In this document: one piece after another, positions 25,248 to 34,928 of the stretch
Numbering within the stretch: the stretch's first letter is position 1
Layout of the letters: each line of letters starts with the position of its first letter
Origin: Rhodanobacter sp. B04
Lineage (GTDB): Bacteria > Pseudomonadota > Gammaproteobacteria > Xanthomonadales > Rhodanobacteraceae
Direction of reading: 5' to 3'
Assembly (NCBI RefSeq): GCF_002001125.1
Contig: NZ_MUNV01000020.1
Span: forward strand, 1 to 56,323
Length of the DNA stretch: 56,323 bases
Notes under the pieces: generated by a model
What the model was told of the DNA's origin: nothing
Database searches by the model: none
Seen by the model: only the letters and a program-made list of their open reading frames with translations
Program-made: the position numbers and the translations under genes

Positions 25248-25326
25248 CATGAAGAGTCTCGGATTCCCCATGGCGACAGGACTGGTCGCTACATGAGTGC
25301 CTGACGTGTGGCGCGCCGCCATTCGC

Positions 25327-26376
25327 TCAGCGTTTGGCCGGCGGATTGTGCCGCGGTGCGGTCGATCCGCGCACTACCAGTTCCGGGCTGAAGCCTTCAT
25401 TGGCATGGCTGATCGGCTCGCCGTTGGCTTCGCGCTGCAGGTCGTCGATCAATCGCTGCGCGGCGTGGCGGGCGATCTCCTCGGTGGCCTGCCGCGCGGT
25501 GGTCAGCGCGGGCCACGACTGCTTGGAGAACGGGCTGTCCTCGAAACCGGCGATCGACAGGTCATACGGCACGTTGATGCCGTCGGAATGTGCCGCCGCC
25601 AGCACGCCGGCAGCGATCTCGTCATTCGAGCCGAAGATCGCGCTGGGCCGATCCTTCAGCGCCAGCAGCTTGCGCGCGCCGCGGAAACCGTCGTCGAAGG
25701 TGTAGTCGCCGGGCACGATCAGCTTGCGATCGAGCGCGATGCCATAATCCTTCAATGCATCCTCGTAACCCTGATAGCGCTCGGGACTGGAGCGGTGCTC
25801 GCGACCGCCCCATAGAAAACCGATGCGCTGATGACCGAGCTGGATCAGGTGCTCGGTGATCGCATAGGCCGCATCGCGATCGTCGACGTAGACGCAGGGG
25901 TAACCGTCCTGCGGGTCCCGGCGCGCCGAGATGATACGCATGAACGGGATCTTCGCTTCGCTGAGCGTGCGGATCAGTTCCACCTGCTCCGACATCGGCG
26001 GCGCCAGCACCAGGCCGGCCAGGCGCGAGCGGCGCACCAGTTCGCACAACTCGTCGGCAAGCTTCGGCGAGGACGAATCGCAGGGGTGAATCTGCAGGCC
26101 GAAGCCGCTGCTGCGGCATACCGAAAGCACGCCATGCTGCAGGTTGATGACGTAATGCGCGTTCGGGTTGTCGTAGACCAGGCCGATCGCGTAGGCGCGC
26201 GTGCTGCGCAGGCTGCGTGCGGAAGGATCGGGTTGGTAGCCGAGCGCGTCGATTTCGCGCTGCACTTTCGCGCGGGTGCGTGCATGCACCGAAGGCTCAT
26301 TGTTGATGACCCGCGAAACCGTCTTCAGCGAGACGCCGGCCCGTTCTGCGACATCCTTGATGGTGGCACTGCGCAC
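25327..26376 (-). CDS. LacI-family regulator of the sugar uptake genes
   Basis: 349 residues from a GTG at 26376, chosen because AAGAGG lies nine bases upstream and the protein then opens with ATIKDVAERAGVS, as LacI proteins do; an ATG at 26427 is the alternative. Helix-turn-helix and hinge cover residues 1-60 (VSLKTVSRVIN; YQPDPSARSLR), followed by a periplasmic-binding-protein-like sensor with FGSNDEIAAGVLAAA. It lies 87 bp downstream of the permease gene and may be cotranscribed. The palindrome TGACAACGTTGTCA near the divergent start sites is its likely operator. Confidence 0.9.
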   Translation of the reverse strand: MRSATIKDVAERAGVSLKTVSRVINNEPSVHARTRAKVQREIDALGYQPDPSARSLRSTRAYAIGLVYDNPNAHYVINLQHGVLSVCRSSGFGLQIHPCDSSSPKLADELCELVRRSRLAGLVLAPPMSEQVELIRTLSEAKIPFMRIISARRDPQDGYPCVYVDDRDAAYAITEHLIQLGHQRIGFLWGGREHRSSPERYQGYEDALKDYGIALDRKLIVPGDYTFDDGFRGARKLLALKDRPSAIFGSNDEIAAGVLAAAHSDGINVPYDLSIAGFEDSPFSKQSWPALTTARQATEEIARHAAQRLIDDLQREANGEPISHANEGFSPELVVRGSTAPRHNPPAKR

Positions 26377-26437
26377 CCGCGAAACCTCTTGTATCGGAAA
26401 TATGGGCGCGCACAGCGCCTCGCACATCCTAGCGTAT

Positions 26438-26447
26438 GGTCATGACC
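26438..26447. promoter_or_regulatory. palindrome before the lacI-type gene
   Basis: GGTCATGACC (26438-26447) is a perfect 10-bp palindrome within the broader TATGGTCATGACCGTA, in the 87-bp gap between permease and regulator genes. It could be an operator for the regulator's own promoter, but differs from the CAACGTTG-type sites upstream. Confidence 0.25.
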
Positions 26448-26463
26448 GTAGCGAATGCATGCG

Positions 26464-27747
26464 TCACGCGGCAGGCTCCTGGCCGACCCGGTGGCCGCGC
26501 ATGCCGTAATACAGGATGTACAGGTAGCACGGCAGCATCAGCAGCGCGAACGCGACCTGGAAATCAATGTGCTCCTTCAGGTGCACGAATACCTGCGGAA
26601 TCAACGCGCCGCCCACGATGCCCATGATCAACAGCGCAGAAGCGGCTTCGGTATGCCGGCCGAGCCCCTTGATCGCCAGCGGAAAGATCGCCGGCCACAT
26701 CATCGCGTTGGCGAAGCCCAGTGCGGCGACGAACATCACCGAGGCGTAACCGTGGGTGATATAGGCGCCGAGCGTGAACAACACACCGAGCACCGCCGAC
26801 ACCGCCAGGTAGCGCTGTTGCGAGACGAAGCGCGGGATCACCAGGAGGCCCACGACATAGCCCAACAGCATTGCGCCCAACGTGAATGCGGTGAAGAACT
26901 TGGTCTGGTCCAGCGGCAACCCGAAGCCCTGGCCATAGGTGCCGATCGCGTCGCCCGCCATCACTTCCACGCCCACGTACAGGAACAGGCACAGCACGCC
27001 CAGCCACAGGTGCGGAAAGCTGAAGATGCTGCGTCCGCTGTGGCCGATCGCGCGTTCGTCGTTGGCGCCGGCCGGCTTGATCTCGGGCAGCGAGGAGCGC
27101 ACCACCCAGACCGCCAGCAGCACCAGTGCGCCGGCCATGATCATGTAGGGCAGGTGGATCTTGGCGGCGAAAGTGTCGAGCAGCATGGTGCGCGTCGCCG
27201 GGTCGGCGGCCTTCACCTGCTGGTCGAGATCGCCGATGCCGTGCAACACCAGCGCGCCGATCAGCAGCGGCGCCAGGATGCCGGCGAACTTGTTGCAGAT
27301 GCCCATGAACGCGATGCGCTGCGCGGCGCTGTCGATCGGCCCCAGGATGCTGATGTACGGGTTGGAGGCGGTCTGCAGCAACGACAAGCCGGCACCGATC
27401 ACGAACAATCCCGTCAGCGCGCCGAAAAACACGCGCATGGTGGCGAATTGACCGAACATCATCGCGCCGATCGCCATCACGAACAGGCCCAGTGCCATGC
27501 CGTTCTTCATGCCGGTGCGGCGCAGCACCATCGAGGCGGGCAGCGAGAACACGAAATAGGAAATGTAGAACGCGAACGGCACCAGGAACGCATAGGCGTC
27601 CTGCACCTGGAACGCCAGCTTGACGAAGGTGATCAGCGGCCCGTTCAACCAGGTCACGAAACCGAAGATGAAGAACAGCACGCCGATGATCATCATCGGC
27701 CCCATGTTCGTGCGGTCAGACGGTGTCGCCACCTGCGTTATTGCCAT
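26464..27747 (-). CDS. MFS sugar/H+ symporter of the GluP/NagP (FHS) type
   Basis: 427 residues from the ATG at 27747, preceded by GGGGGAG. Twelve helices. FFIFGFVTWLNGPLITFVKLAFQ in helix 1, LLQTASNPYISILGP and FMGICNKFAGILAPLL are hallmarks of the glucose/galactose (FucP/GluP) family to which NagP, the GlcNAc permease of Xanthomonas and Shewanella, belongs. It carries the sugar taken up by the TonB receptor across the inner membrane. The promoter side holds TTGACA fused to the CAACGTTG operator core. Confidence 0.9.
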   Translation of the reverse strand: MAITQVATPSDRTNMGPMMIIGVLFFIFGFVTWLNGPLITFVKLAFQVQDAYAFLVPFAFYISYFVFSLPASMVLRRTGMKNGMALGLFVMAIGAMMFGQFATMRVFFGALTGLFVIGAGLSLLQTASNPYISILGPIDSAAQRIAFMGICNKFAGILAPLLIGALVLHGIGDLDQQVKAADPATRTMLLDTFAAKIHLPYMIMAGALVLLAVWVVRSSLPEIKPAGANDERAIGHSGRSIFSFPHLWLGVLCLFLYVGVEVMAGDAIGTYGQGFGLPLDQTKFFTAFTLGAMLLGYVVGLLVIPRFVSQQRYLAVSAVLGVLFTLGAYITHGYASVMFVAALGFANAMMWPAIFPLAIKGLGRHTEAASALLIMGIVGGALIPQVFVHLKEHIDFQVAFALLMLPCYLYILYYGMRGHRVGQEPAA

Positions 27748-27828
27748 GAATTGCTCCCCCGAGGGTCGGTCGTGCGGGCGTCGGTCGAGCGACCGCGACA
27801 GCCGGAATGTCTCCTTAATCGCCGGAAA

Positions 27829-27843
27829 GTGCAACGTTGTCAA
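27829..27843 (-). promoter_or_regulatory. operator/-35 of the permease gene
   Basis: Read on the minus strand, TTGACAACGTTG (27843-27832) is the same 12-mer as in front of glk. Here only one outer arm is kept (the other side reads CACT). TTGACA can serve as the -35, with a weak GATTAA 17 bp further on. It lies about 90 bp before the permease start. Confidence 0.55.
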
Positions 27844-28070
27844 TACGCACCCTGCCAAGGTAGGGCCTCTGACGCCTTGGCCGAGCCGTAAAGAAGGCCA
27901 TATCGGGCTGCATGTGCGGCGCTGCAGAATGGCTGTCCGGTTCCGCAATAACCTGATGAGATGCCATATGGCAAGCCATTTTATGGGCTTGTTAAAGTGA
28001 TTTCTTGGAGTGTCCGGGCAGCTGTGCTGCGCTGCCGTATCGAGCGGGCAAGAAATTTTCAGCGCCCTAG

Positions 28071-28086
28071 TTGACAACGTTGTCAT
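28071..28086 (+). promoter_or_regulatory. operator/-35 of the glk-receptor operon
   Basis: TGACAACGTTGTCA (28072-28085) is a perfect 14-bp palindrome with the central CG usual in LacI-family operators. It overlaps TTGACA (28071-28076), a probable -35. It resembles the NagQ box reported for Xanthomonas GlcNAc genes as I remember it. The remaining 434-bp gap also holds a palindrome TGCCATATGGCA (27962-27973) of unknown use. Confidence 0.65.
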
Positions 28087-28181
28087 TTTGTCGACAGACT
28101 CCACCGGAATCAGGCCAATGCCGGTCGCAGGCAATCCATCGCTGCGCGGTCAGGCCATGCAGGTCACGGGGAGAGCACGAA

Positions 28182-29255
28182 GTGGGGGAAGTCGCCAACC
28201 AGCGTCATGCAGCGAAGTCGTCGGCGACGGCTCAGGCGAATGCGCCGGTTTCCGGCGAACCGTTCCTGGCCGCCGATGTCGGCGGCACGCATGCGCGCAT
28301 CGGACTGGTTGCAGGTAGCGTCGATGGCCGCCGCCCGATCAGCGTGCTGCACTACCACCGCTACAGCTGTGCCGACTGGTCGGGCCTTGCGGCGATGCTG
28401 CAGGACTTTGTCGGCCAGTTGGCCGGTACACCGCATGCCGCGATGCGCGGAAATCTTCGTCACTGCGCGATCGCCTGTGCCGGCTATGTGCTGGACGACG
28501 CGATCGTCAACGAGAACCTGCCCTGGCCGGTGTCGATCCACGAGATCCGCGAAGGCCTCGGCATCCAGAAGCTGGCGGTGATCAACGATTTCGAGGCGGT
28601 GGCCTATGCCACCCAGTTCATCGGCGCTGCCGAGACCCGCTCGATCATCGATGCCACGCAACCGGCGGCCAACGGGCCGGTACTGGTGATGGGGCCGGGC
28701 ACCGGGCTGGGTTCGGCGGTGCTGTTGCCGGGCAAGCCGCGGGCCCAGGTGCTGGCCACCGAGGCCGGACAGGTATCGCTGGCCCCTGGTACCGAACGGG
28801 AGATCGAGATCCTGCGCGTACTCGGGCGCGGACGCCCATACGTGTCGTTCGAGGATGCGCTGTCCGGACCTGGCCTGCTCAAGCTCTATGGCGCGTTGTG
28901 CGAGTTGCGCGCCTGTCCGGCGCGGCTGTTGACGCCGGCCGAGATCACCGGTGCGGCACTGGCCGGCAACGATGCCGCCGCGGTGGAGGCACTGCAGGTG
29001 TTTTGCGGCTTGCTCGGCAGCTTCGTCGGCGATCTGGTGCTGCTGTACGGCGCGCGCGGCGGGGTTTACCTGGCCGGCGGCATCCTGCCGCAGATCCAGC
29101 CGTTCCTGCAGGCCAGCACGTTCACGGCGCGCTTCTTCAACAAGGGCGTGATGCGCGCCTATCTGCAACAGGTTCCGGTACGACTGATTGAGCACGGCCA
29201 GCTTGGTGTCATGGGCGCCGCAGGCTGGTTTCTGGACGGACAGCAGGGAGAGTGA
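28182..29255 (+). CDS. glk: glucokinase-family sugar kinase
   Basis: 357 residues from a GTG at 28182, chosen because GGGGAGAG lies six bases upstream; the frame is open further upstream but passes through the operator. Phosphate-1 motif AADVGGTHARIGLV, substrate region INDFEAVAYA, ATP motif VMGPGTGLGSAVL and GGVYLAGGILPQ. It is of the bacterial Glk class (not ROK). The ATP-dependent kinase phosphorylates the incoming sugar at C6; in this setting that may be GlcNAc (a NagK role) rather than only glucose. About 40 residues longer at the N-terminus than E. coli Glk. Confidence 0.9.
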   Translation: MGEVANQRHAAKSSATAQANAPVSGEPFLAADVGGTHARIGLVAGSVDGRRPISVLHYHRYSCADWSGLAAMLQDFVGQLAGTPHAAMRGNLRHCAIACAGYVLDDAIVNENLPWPVSIHEIREGLGIQKLAVINDFEAVAYATQFIGAAETRSIIDATQPAANGPVLVMGPGTGLGSAVLLPGKPRAQVLATEAGQVSLAPGTEREIEILRVLGRGRPYVSFEDALSGPGLLKLYGALCELRACPARLLTPAEITGAALAGNDAAAVEALQVFCGLLGSFVGDLVLLYGARGGVYLAGGILPQIQPFLQASTFTARFFNKGVMRAYLQQVPVRLIEHGQLGVMGAAGWFLDGQQGE

Positions 29256-29308
29256 GATGAGCCCGATCCAGTGACACGGCGCCAAGCCAACCGCCACAAA
29301 AAATCCAC

Positions 29309-29327
29309 GACCGGCGTCATGCCGGTC
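29309..29327 (+). other. intercistronic hairpin between glk and the receptor gene
   Basis: GACCGGC-GTCAT-GCCGGTC forms a 7-bp stem in the 105-bp gap, with no T-tract after it. It may stabilise or separate the messages of the kinase and the highly expressed receptor. Confidence 0.4.
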
Positions 29328-29360
29328 CTGATTCGAGCCAGCCTCTGAGGGGAGGACATC

Positions 29361-32312
29361 ATGAATTACCGCAAGACATTGCTAGCCGCCAGCATCATCA
29401 CGGGTCTGTGCGTCTCCGGCACCTTGTTCGCGCAAGACAGCGATCAGGCAAGCAGCAGCACTAGCGCCACCAGCCAGAGCAAGCTGGATCAGGCCAAGGC
29501 CAGACAGCAGGCCAAGACGCTGGGCACGGTGATGGTCACCGGCCTTCGCGAGAGCCAGGCGCTGTCGCTGGACACCAAGAAGGATGCCGACTCGCACGTC
29601 GAGGTGGTGTCCGCCGTGGACATCGGCAAGCTGCCGGCCAAGAACGTGGCAGACACCATCGCGCAGCTGCCGGGCGTGAACATCTCCGATGCGGCGGGCT
29701 CCGAAGGCGGCTTCGACGAAGCCGACCGCGCCAGCCTGCGCGGCAGCGCGCCTTCGCTCACCCTGACCACGGTGGACGGCCACAACATCGGCTCGGGCGA
29801 CTGGTTCATCACCGGTGGCGGCGGCACCCGCAGCGTCAGCTATGCCATGCTGCCGTCGGAAATCGTCAGCCAGGTGGTGGTGCACAAGACCTCCGAGGCC
29901 AGCCTGCTCGAAGGCGGCGCCGCCGGCACCATCGATATCATCACGCGCAAGCCGCTGGAGTTCTCCAAGCCGTTCTCCGCCGAAGCCAGCGTGGGTGGCG
30001 TGTACTCCAGCCTGCCCGGCACCACCAAGCCGCAATTCAACGGCCTGGTCAACTGGAAGAACGACGACAACACCTTCGGCATCCTGGCCCAGGGCTTCTA
30101 CGAGGTCCGCGAGTTGCAGCGCGATGGCCAGGAAATGCTGGGCTACTCGTACATCCCCACCGGTTCGGCAGCCGCCACGCAGCTGGGCCTGCCCAACCAT
30201 GCCTCGGGCAGCACCGGCGTGTTCTACCCGAACCTGCCGGGCTCCGTGCTGTTCACCCAGGAGCGCAAGCGCAAGGGCGGCTCGATCGACCTCGAGTGGA
30301 AGCCGCTGGACAACCTGACCTTCAACCTCGATGGCTTCTATTCCCACATGGACGCCAGCGACTACAACCGCAACTACATGCTGCGCCTGCGCGACCGCGT
30401 GCCGACCAGCACGCTGTCCAACTACACGATCGACGGCAACATCCTCACCGGCGCCACGTTGGCCGGTGCGCCGGGCCTGTCGCAGGGCATCTACGACATG
30501 ATCTCGCGTCCGGGCGAGAGCGAGTCCAGCCAGTACTTCACGCTGAATGCCGACTGGCAGGCCACGCGGAACCTGAACTTCAAGTTCCAGCTCGGCACCA
30601 CCAAGGGCACCGGCAACACCCCGGTGCAGGACATCATGGAGATGGACACCGGCTACGGCGAGTCCTCCAGCTATTCGATGCATGGCCTGAACTCGCCGCT
30701 GGGCGTGTCGCTGGGCGGCAACAACGGCGTCTACAACCCGGCCACCGTGGGTCTGGACTGGATCTTCGGCGACCAGGGCATCCACGTGGTGGACAAGGAA
30801 AACTGGTTCACGGCTGACGGCGAGTACGACTTCGACGATGCCGGCGCGCTGTCCTCGCTGCAGTTCGGCATCCGCGATTCGCGCCACACGCACGACAGCC
30901 TGTTTGCGATCAGCCAAGGCCCCAACTGGGCCTCGGCCATCAATTTCAGCCCGAACTCGACCCTGTGGCCGGCCAGCACCCAGAGCTACACCAATCCCTT
31001 GGCCAGCGGCCTCGGCAGTGTCTGGTACTGGACGCCGGCCCAGTTGGCCCAGCTGGATGCCACCTACGCCAACCGCGCCAGCAGCGGGCCCGCCTCGCGT
31101 TTCTATCCGAACGACATCTACCAGATGACGGAGACGAACAAGGCGGCGTACCTGCAGGTCAACTTCGCCGGCACCAACTGGAGCGGCAACGCGGGCGTCC
31201 GCCTGGTGGGTACGAATGAGGACATCGGCTACACCGCCGGTTCGATCCAGGAACCCGACAATACCGGCCCCTACTGCAATTCGCCGTGGTATCCATGCGG
31301 CACGGATGGCTCCGGCGGCTGGTACTGGAACTTCTACAAGGCCCACTACACCAAGGCGCTGCCGAGCTTCAACCTGAAGTTCAACCTCAACGACGATGGC
31401 AGCCTGCTGGCGCGCTTCGCCGCCTCGCAGACGCTGACCCGCCAGGATTACGGCCAGCTGGCCGGCTTCCTGACGCTCAGCGATCCGGAGGTCGCGGGTT
31501 CCATGGGCGCGGGCCTCGGCCCGAACCCGGAACTGAAGCCGCTGGTGTCCACCAACTTCGATGCGTCGCTGGAGTGGTACTTCGCGCCGCGTGGCCTGTT
31601 GTCGGCCAGCGTGTATGCGATGGATCTCAACAACTACTACGACTACGGCACGGTCACCCGCACCTACCTCAACAGTTACCTGACCTTCAACCAGACCAAC
31701 AATCCCACTGGCGCGCCGATCTACAGCCAGTACCTGATCAGCCAGCCGGTGAACGTCAACGGCACCCTGAAGGGCGTGGAGCTGAACTGGGTGCAGCCGA
31801 TCGGCGAGCACTTCGGCACGCAGGTCAGCTACACCTATGCCAACGGCCATTCGTCGGGCGGCACCTACCTGTACAACGCCGACGGCACCTTCGCCAACAA
31901 CGTGGCGGCCGGCAGCCGTCCGCTGTATGGCACCTCGAAGAGCACCGCCAACGTGTCGGCGTTCTACGAAGACAAGCATTGGAACGCGCGCATCAACTAC
32001 ACGTACCGCTCCTCGTTCTACGACGGCATGATGCCGGTCCAGGCCGGCACCCTGTCCAACGCGGTCACGGGGCAGAGCAATACCATGCCGCTGCTGCCGT
32101 ACTACCAGGCCGGCACGGGCTACCTGTCGCTCTCCGCCGGCTACACGCTCAACGACCACGTGAGCTTCTCGTTCGATGCGATGAACCTCAACAACCCGAA
32201 GCTGCACTACTACGTCTACGGCTACCAGGCCGGTCTGGGCTTCGGCAAGGCACCCGAGGCGTTCTACCAGAACGGTCGCCAGTACTACCTCAGCGTGAAC
32301 TTCAAGCTCTGA
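29361..32312 (+). CDS. TonB-dependent receptor of the Xanthomonas/Caulobacter (TIGR01782) class, sugar-linked
   Basis: 983 residues, preceded by a strong GAGGGGAGGA ribosome site. Signal peptide (GTLFA-QD), a Ser/Thr/Gln-rich spacer, then the plug with the class hallmark LPAKNVADTIAQLPGVNIS (about 92-110) and RGSAPSLTLTTVDG. A large barrel ends in YYLSVNFKL with a final hydrophobic residue. This class imports glycans or plant/chitin sugars. Position between a sugar kinase and a GH20 hexosaminidase suggests chitin-derived GlcNAc or chitooligosaccharides. Confidence 0.9.
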   Translation: MNYRKTLLAASIITGLCVSGTLFAQDSDQASSSTSATSQSKLDQAKARQQAKTLGTVMVTGLRESQALSLDTKKDADSHVEVVSAVDIGKLPAKNVADTIAQLPGVNISDAAGSEGGFDEADRASLRGSAPSLTLTTVDGHNIGSGDWFITGGGGTRSVSYAMLPSEIVSQVVVHKTSEASLLEGGAAGTIDIITRKPLEFSKPFSAEASVGGVYSSLPGTTKPQFNGLVNWKNDDNTFGILAQGFYEVRELQRDGQEMLGYSYIPTGSAAATQLGLPNHASGSTGVFYPNLPGSVLFTQERKRKGGSIDLEWKPLDNLTFNLDGFYSHMDASDYNRNYMLRLRDRVPTSTLSNYTIDGNILTGATLAGAPGLSQGIYDMISRPGESESSQYFTLNADWQATRNLNFKFQLGTTKGTGNTPVQDIMEMDTGYGESSSYSMHGLNSPLGVSLGGNNGVYNPATVGLDWIFGDQGIHVVDKENWFTADGEYDFDDAGALSSLQFGIRDSRHTHDSLFAISQGPNWASAINFSPNSTLWPASTQSYTNPLASGLGSVWYWTPAQLAQLDATYANRASSGPASRFYPNDIYQMTETNKAAYLQVNFAGTNWSGNAGVRLVGTNEDIGYTAGSIQEPDNTGPYCNSPWYPCGTDGSGGWYWNFYKAHYTKALPSFNLKFNLNDDGSLLARFAASQTLTRQDYGQLAGFLTLSDPEVAGSMGAGLGPNPELKPLVSTNFDASLEWYFAPRGLLSASVYAMDLNNYYDYGTVTRTYLNSYLTFNQTNNPTGAPIYSQYLISQPVNVNGTLKGVELNWVQPIGEHFGTQVSYTYANGHSSGGTYLYNADGTFANNVAAGSRPLYGTSKSTANVSAFYEDKHWNARINYTYRSSFYDGMMPVQAGTLSNAVTGQSNTMPLLPYYQAGTGYLSLSAGYTLNDHVSFSFDAMNLNNPKLHYYVYGYQAGLGFGKAPEAFYQNGRQYYLSVNFKL

Positions 32313-32361
32313 TCCGCTAGCGCATCACCGCGGGCCATGGACGGCTTCGCATCCTCCCCGA

Positions 32362-32399
32362 ACGGGCCCTGTGACACTTTCCGGGCCCGTCTTTTTTTT
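32362..32399 (+). terminator. Rho-independent terminator after the receptor gene
   Basis: A perfect 8-bp stem (ACGGGCCC 32362-32369, GGGCCCGT 32383-32390) is followed by C and eight T's. It should end the glk-receptor transcript, so the hexosaminidase gene downstream needs read-through or its own promoter. Confidence 0.88.
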
Positions 32400-32455
32400 G
32401 AGGCGTCTGCGCAGTCGCGCATGGCATGCTGCGACGCCTGCGCTGGAGACTGCCG

Positions 32456-34792
32456 ATGACACGCCGCCCGTTCCTGCCACTGTGCGGATACCTGCTGTTG
32501 ACGACAGCCGCCCTGCTGGCGGGGCCTGCATGCGCCACGCATGCGGACGAGGCGGCACCGCATCCACTGATTCCGTTGCCGGCGCAGATCGCTGCCGGCG
32601 AGGGTCGTTTCACCGTCGATGAGCACACCCCGATCGTGGCCGCCGACCGTAGCGGCTCGACCCGGCATGCCGCGGACTATCTCGCCGGCCTGCTCGCGCG
32701 CATGCGTGGCCTGCAGCTGCCGGTGCATCGCGGCGAGGCTGTCGAGCACGCCATCGTATTGCGACTGGATCCGCACGCGCCGGTGGCCGATCGCGAAGGC
32801 TACGCACTGGACGTCACGCCACAGCGCATCGAGATCAGCGCGCGGGGTGACGCCGGGTTGTTCTATGGCGCCGTGACGCTGTGGCAACTGCTCACCCCCG
32901 ATGCGCAGCATGGCGCGGTGCAATTGCCGGGCATGCATATCCGCGACCGGCCACGTTTCGGCTGGCGTGGCCTGATGCTGGATTCGGCGCGGCACTTCCA
33001 GTCGGTGGCAGAGATCGAGCGGCTGCTCGACCAGATGGCCCAGCACAAGCTCAACGTCTTTCATTGGCACCTCACCGACGACCAGGGCTGGCGCATCCAG
33101 ATCAAGCGTTATCCCGAGCTCACCCGCGTCGGCGGCTGGCGCACGCCGCCGGATGCCGGGCGCGACGGCGAGCCGATGCGCTATGGCGGTTTCTACACGC
33201 AGGATCAGATTCGCCAGGTCGTCGCTTATGCCGCGTCGCGCTACATCACGGTGGTACCGGAGATCGACATGCCGGGGCATGCGCAGGCCGCGGTGGCGGC
33301 GTACCCGCAGATAGGCGTGACCGGCAAGCGACCTGCGGTCTCGGTCGACTGGGGCGTCAATCCCTACTTGTACAACGTGGACGACGGCAGCTTCGATTTC
33401 ATCGACCACGTGCTCGACGAGGTGATGGCGCTGTTCCCGTCGAAGTACATCCATGTCGGCGGCGACGAGGCGGTCAAGGACCAGTGGCAGGCTTCGCCCG
33501 CGGTGCAGGCGAAGATGCACGCGCTGGGCTTGAAGGACGAGGACGCGCTGCAAGGCTGGTTCATCAACCGCATCGGCCAGTACCTCGCCGCGCACGGCCG
33601 GCGGCTGGTGGGCTGGGACGAGATCCTCGACGGCGGCGTGCCGGCCGATGCCACGGTGATGTCGTGGCGCGGCAGCAAGGGCGCGATCAAGGCGGCGCAG
33701 CAGGGGCATGACGTGGTGCTGTCGCCCGCGCCCGACCTGTATTTCGACCAGCTGCAAAGCGATCGTGTCGACGAGACCGCCGGGCGCATGCCCGTGCGCG
33801 ATCTGGCCAGCGTGTACGCGTTCGAGCCGGTGCCGAAGGAGCTCGACGCGGCGCAGGCGCGGCATGTGCTGGGCGCGCAGGCGAACATGTGGACCGAGCA
33901 CATGCCGACGATGAAGCATGTCGAGCATGCGGTGTTCCCGCGGCTGGACGCGTTGAGCGAAGTGGATTGGTCGCCAGCCGCCTCGCGCGACTGGCATGGG
34001 TTCCTCGGCCGGCTGCAGGCGCAGTTCGCGCGCTATCGCGCGCAGGACATCGGCTATGCCGACAGTGCGTTCGCACCGGACATCAAGATAGATCGCGCTG
34101 CCGCGTTGGCCAGCGGAACGACGCGAGTCACGCTATCCAATCAGGCTGGTTTCGGTGAGCTGCATTACACCCTGGACGGCCGCGCGCCCGACCGGCATGC
34201 GCCGACTTACCAGGCACCTTTCGAAGTGACCTTGCCGGTGACGGTACGTGCAGCGACGCTCGCCAGCGACGGCACGGTGCTGGCCACGCCAAGCCAGCGT
34301 GTGCTGGATCGGGCCGGCCTGCTCAGCGTCGACGGCAACCAGATGCCGAACTGCCCGGGCAGCGATTTCCGCCTGCGCGTGCAGCCGATGCCCGACGCCA
34401 CTTCGCTGGCGCCGGTGTACAGCATCAATGTGTTCAACAGCTGCCAGCTGTATCCGGCCACGCCTATGGATGGCGTCGCGACGATCCACGTCGAGGCCGT
34501 GCGGCTTGAGCGCAACTACGCGCTGGCGCATGAGGCGAAGCTGGTGGTGTCGCGTCCGCACGGCACGCCGTTCGGCGAACTGGTGGTGCATCAGGATCAG
34601 TGTGACGGGCCGGTGCTGGCCACGCTGCCGCTGCCGGATCCGGCGCACGTCGCACGTCGCTTCACGCTCGATGCGGCCATGCCCGCGCAGCAGGGCGAGC
34701 ACGCGCTGTGCCTGATCTTCACCGCGCCGATCGACGGCCCGCTGTACGCACTGGACCGGGTGGCCCCGATGCCGGGCACGCCGAAGTCGTGA
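32456..34792 (+). CDS. GH20 beta-N-acetylhexosaminidase, exported
   Basis: 778 residues from the ATG at 32456 (GGAG seven bases upstream; an ATG at 32426 is less likely). Signal peptide (AGPACA), a GH20b domain to about 150, the catalytic barrel with FRWR-like GWRGLMLDSARHF, WHLTDDQGWRIQIKRYP, and the catalytic pair Asp337-Glu338 in HVGGDEAVKDQW. A C-terminal beta-sandwich of the CHB_HEX_C/FN3 kind follows (LHYTLDGRAPDRHAP). It releases terminal GlcNAc from chitooligosaccharides or glycans for the uptake genes upstream. A second C-terminal domain (about 620-778) is unassigned. Confidence 0.92.
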   Translation: MTRRPFLPLCGYLLLTTAALLAGPACATHADEAAPHPLIPLPAQIAAGEGRFTVDEHTPIVAADRSGSTRHAADYLAGLLARMRGLQLPVHRGEAVEHAIVLRLDPHAPVADREGYALDVTPQRIEISARGDAGLFYGAVTLWQLLTPDAQHGAVQLPGMHIRDRPRFGWRGLMLDSARHFQSVAEIERLLDQMAQHKLNVFHWHLTDDQGWRIQIKRYPELTRVGGWRTPPDAGRDGEPMRYGGFYTQDQIRQVVAYAASRYITVVPEIDMPGHAQAAVAAYPQIGVTGKRPAVSVDWGVNPYLYNVDDGSFDFIDHVLDEVMALFPSKYIHVGGDEAVKDQWQASPAVQAKMHALGLKDEDALQGWFINRIGQYLAAHGRRLVGWDEILDGGVPADATVMSWRGSKGAIKAAQQGHDVVLSPAPDLYFDQLQSDRVDETAGRMPVRDLASVYAFEPVPKELDAAQARHVLGAQANMWTEHMPTMKHVEHAVFPRLDALSEVDWSPAASRDWHGFLGRLQAQFARYRAQDIGYADSAFAPDIKIDRAAALASGTTRVTLSNQAGFGELHYTLDGRAPDRHAPTYQAPFEVTLPVTVRAATLASDGTVLATPSQRVLDRAGLLSVDGNQMPNCPGSDFRLRVQPMPDATSLAPVYSINVFNSCQLYPATPMDGVATIHVEAVRLERNYALAHEAKLVVSRPHGTPFGELVVHQDQCDGPVLATLPLPDPAHVARRFTLDAAMPAQQGEHALCLIFTAPIDGPLYALDRVAPMPGTPKS

Positions 34793-34928
34793 ACACATCC
34801 TCGCGCCGGCTGGATGGCGCCGCAGTCTGCGCATGCGCGCCGTTGGCCTATGCGGTGGTGTGAATGGCGCTGTGGTGGCCGATCGTCCACGCGCTGGATC
34901 GGCAGTGCATCCATCTCGAGCTTCGACG

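Noticed and set aside
29382..32207. Very long open frame opposite the sugar-linked TonB receptor
   Set aside because: It is the complement of a clearly coding gene in high-GC DNA; composition is Arg/Ala/Val-biased with no domain or ribosome site.
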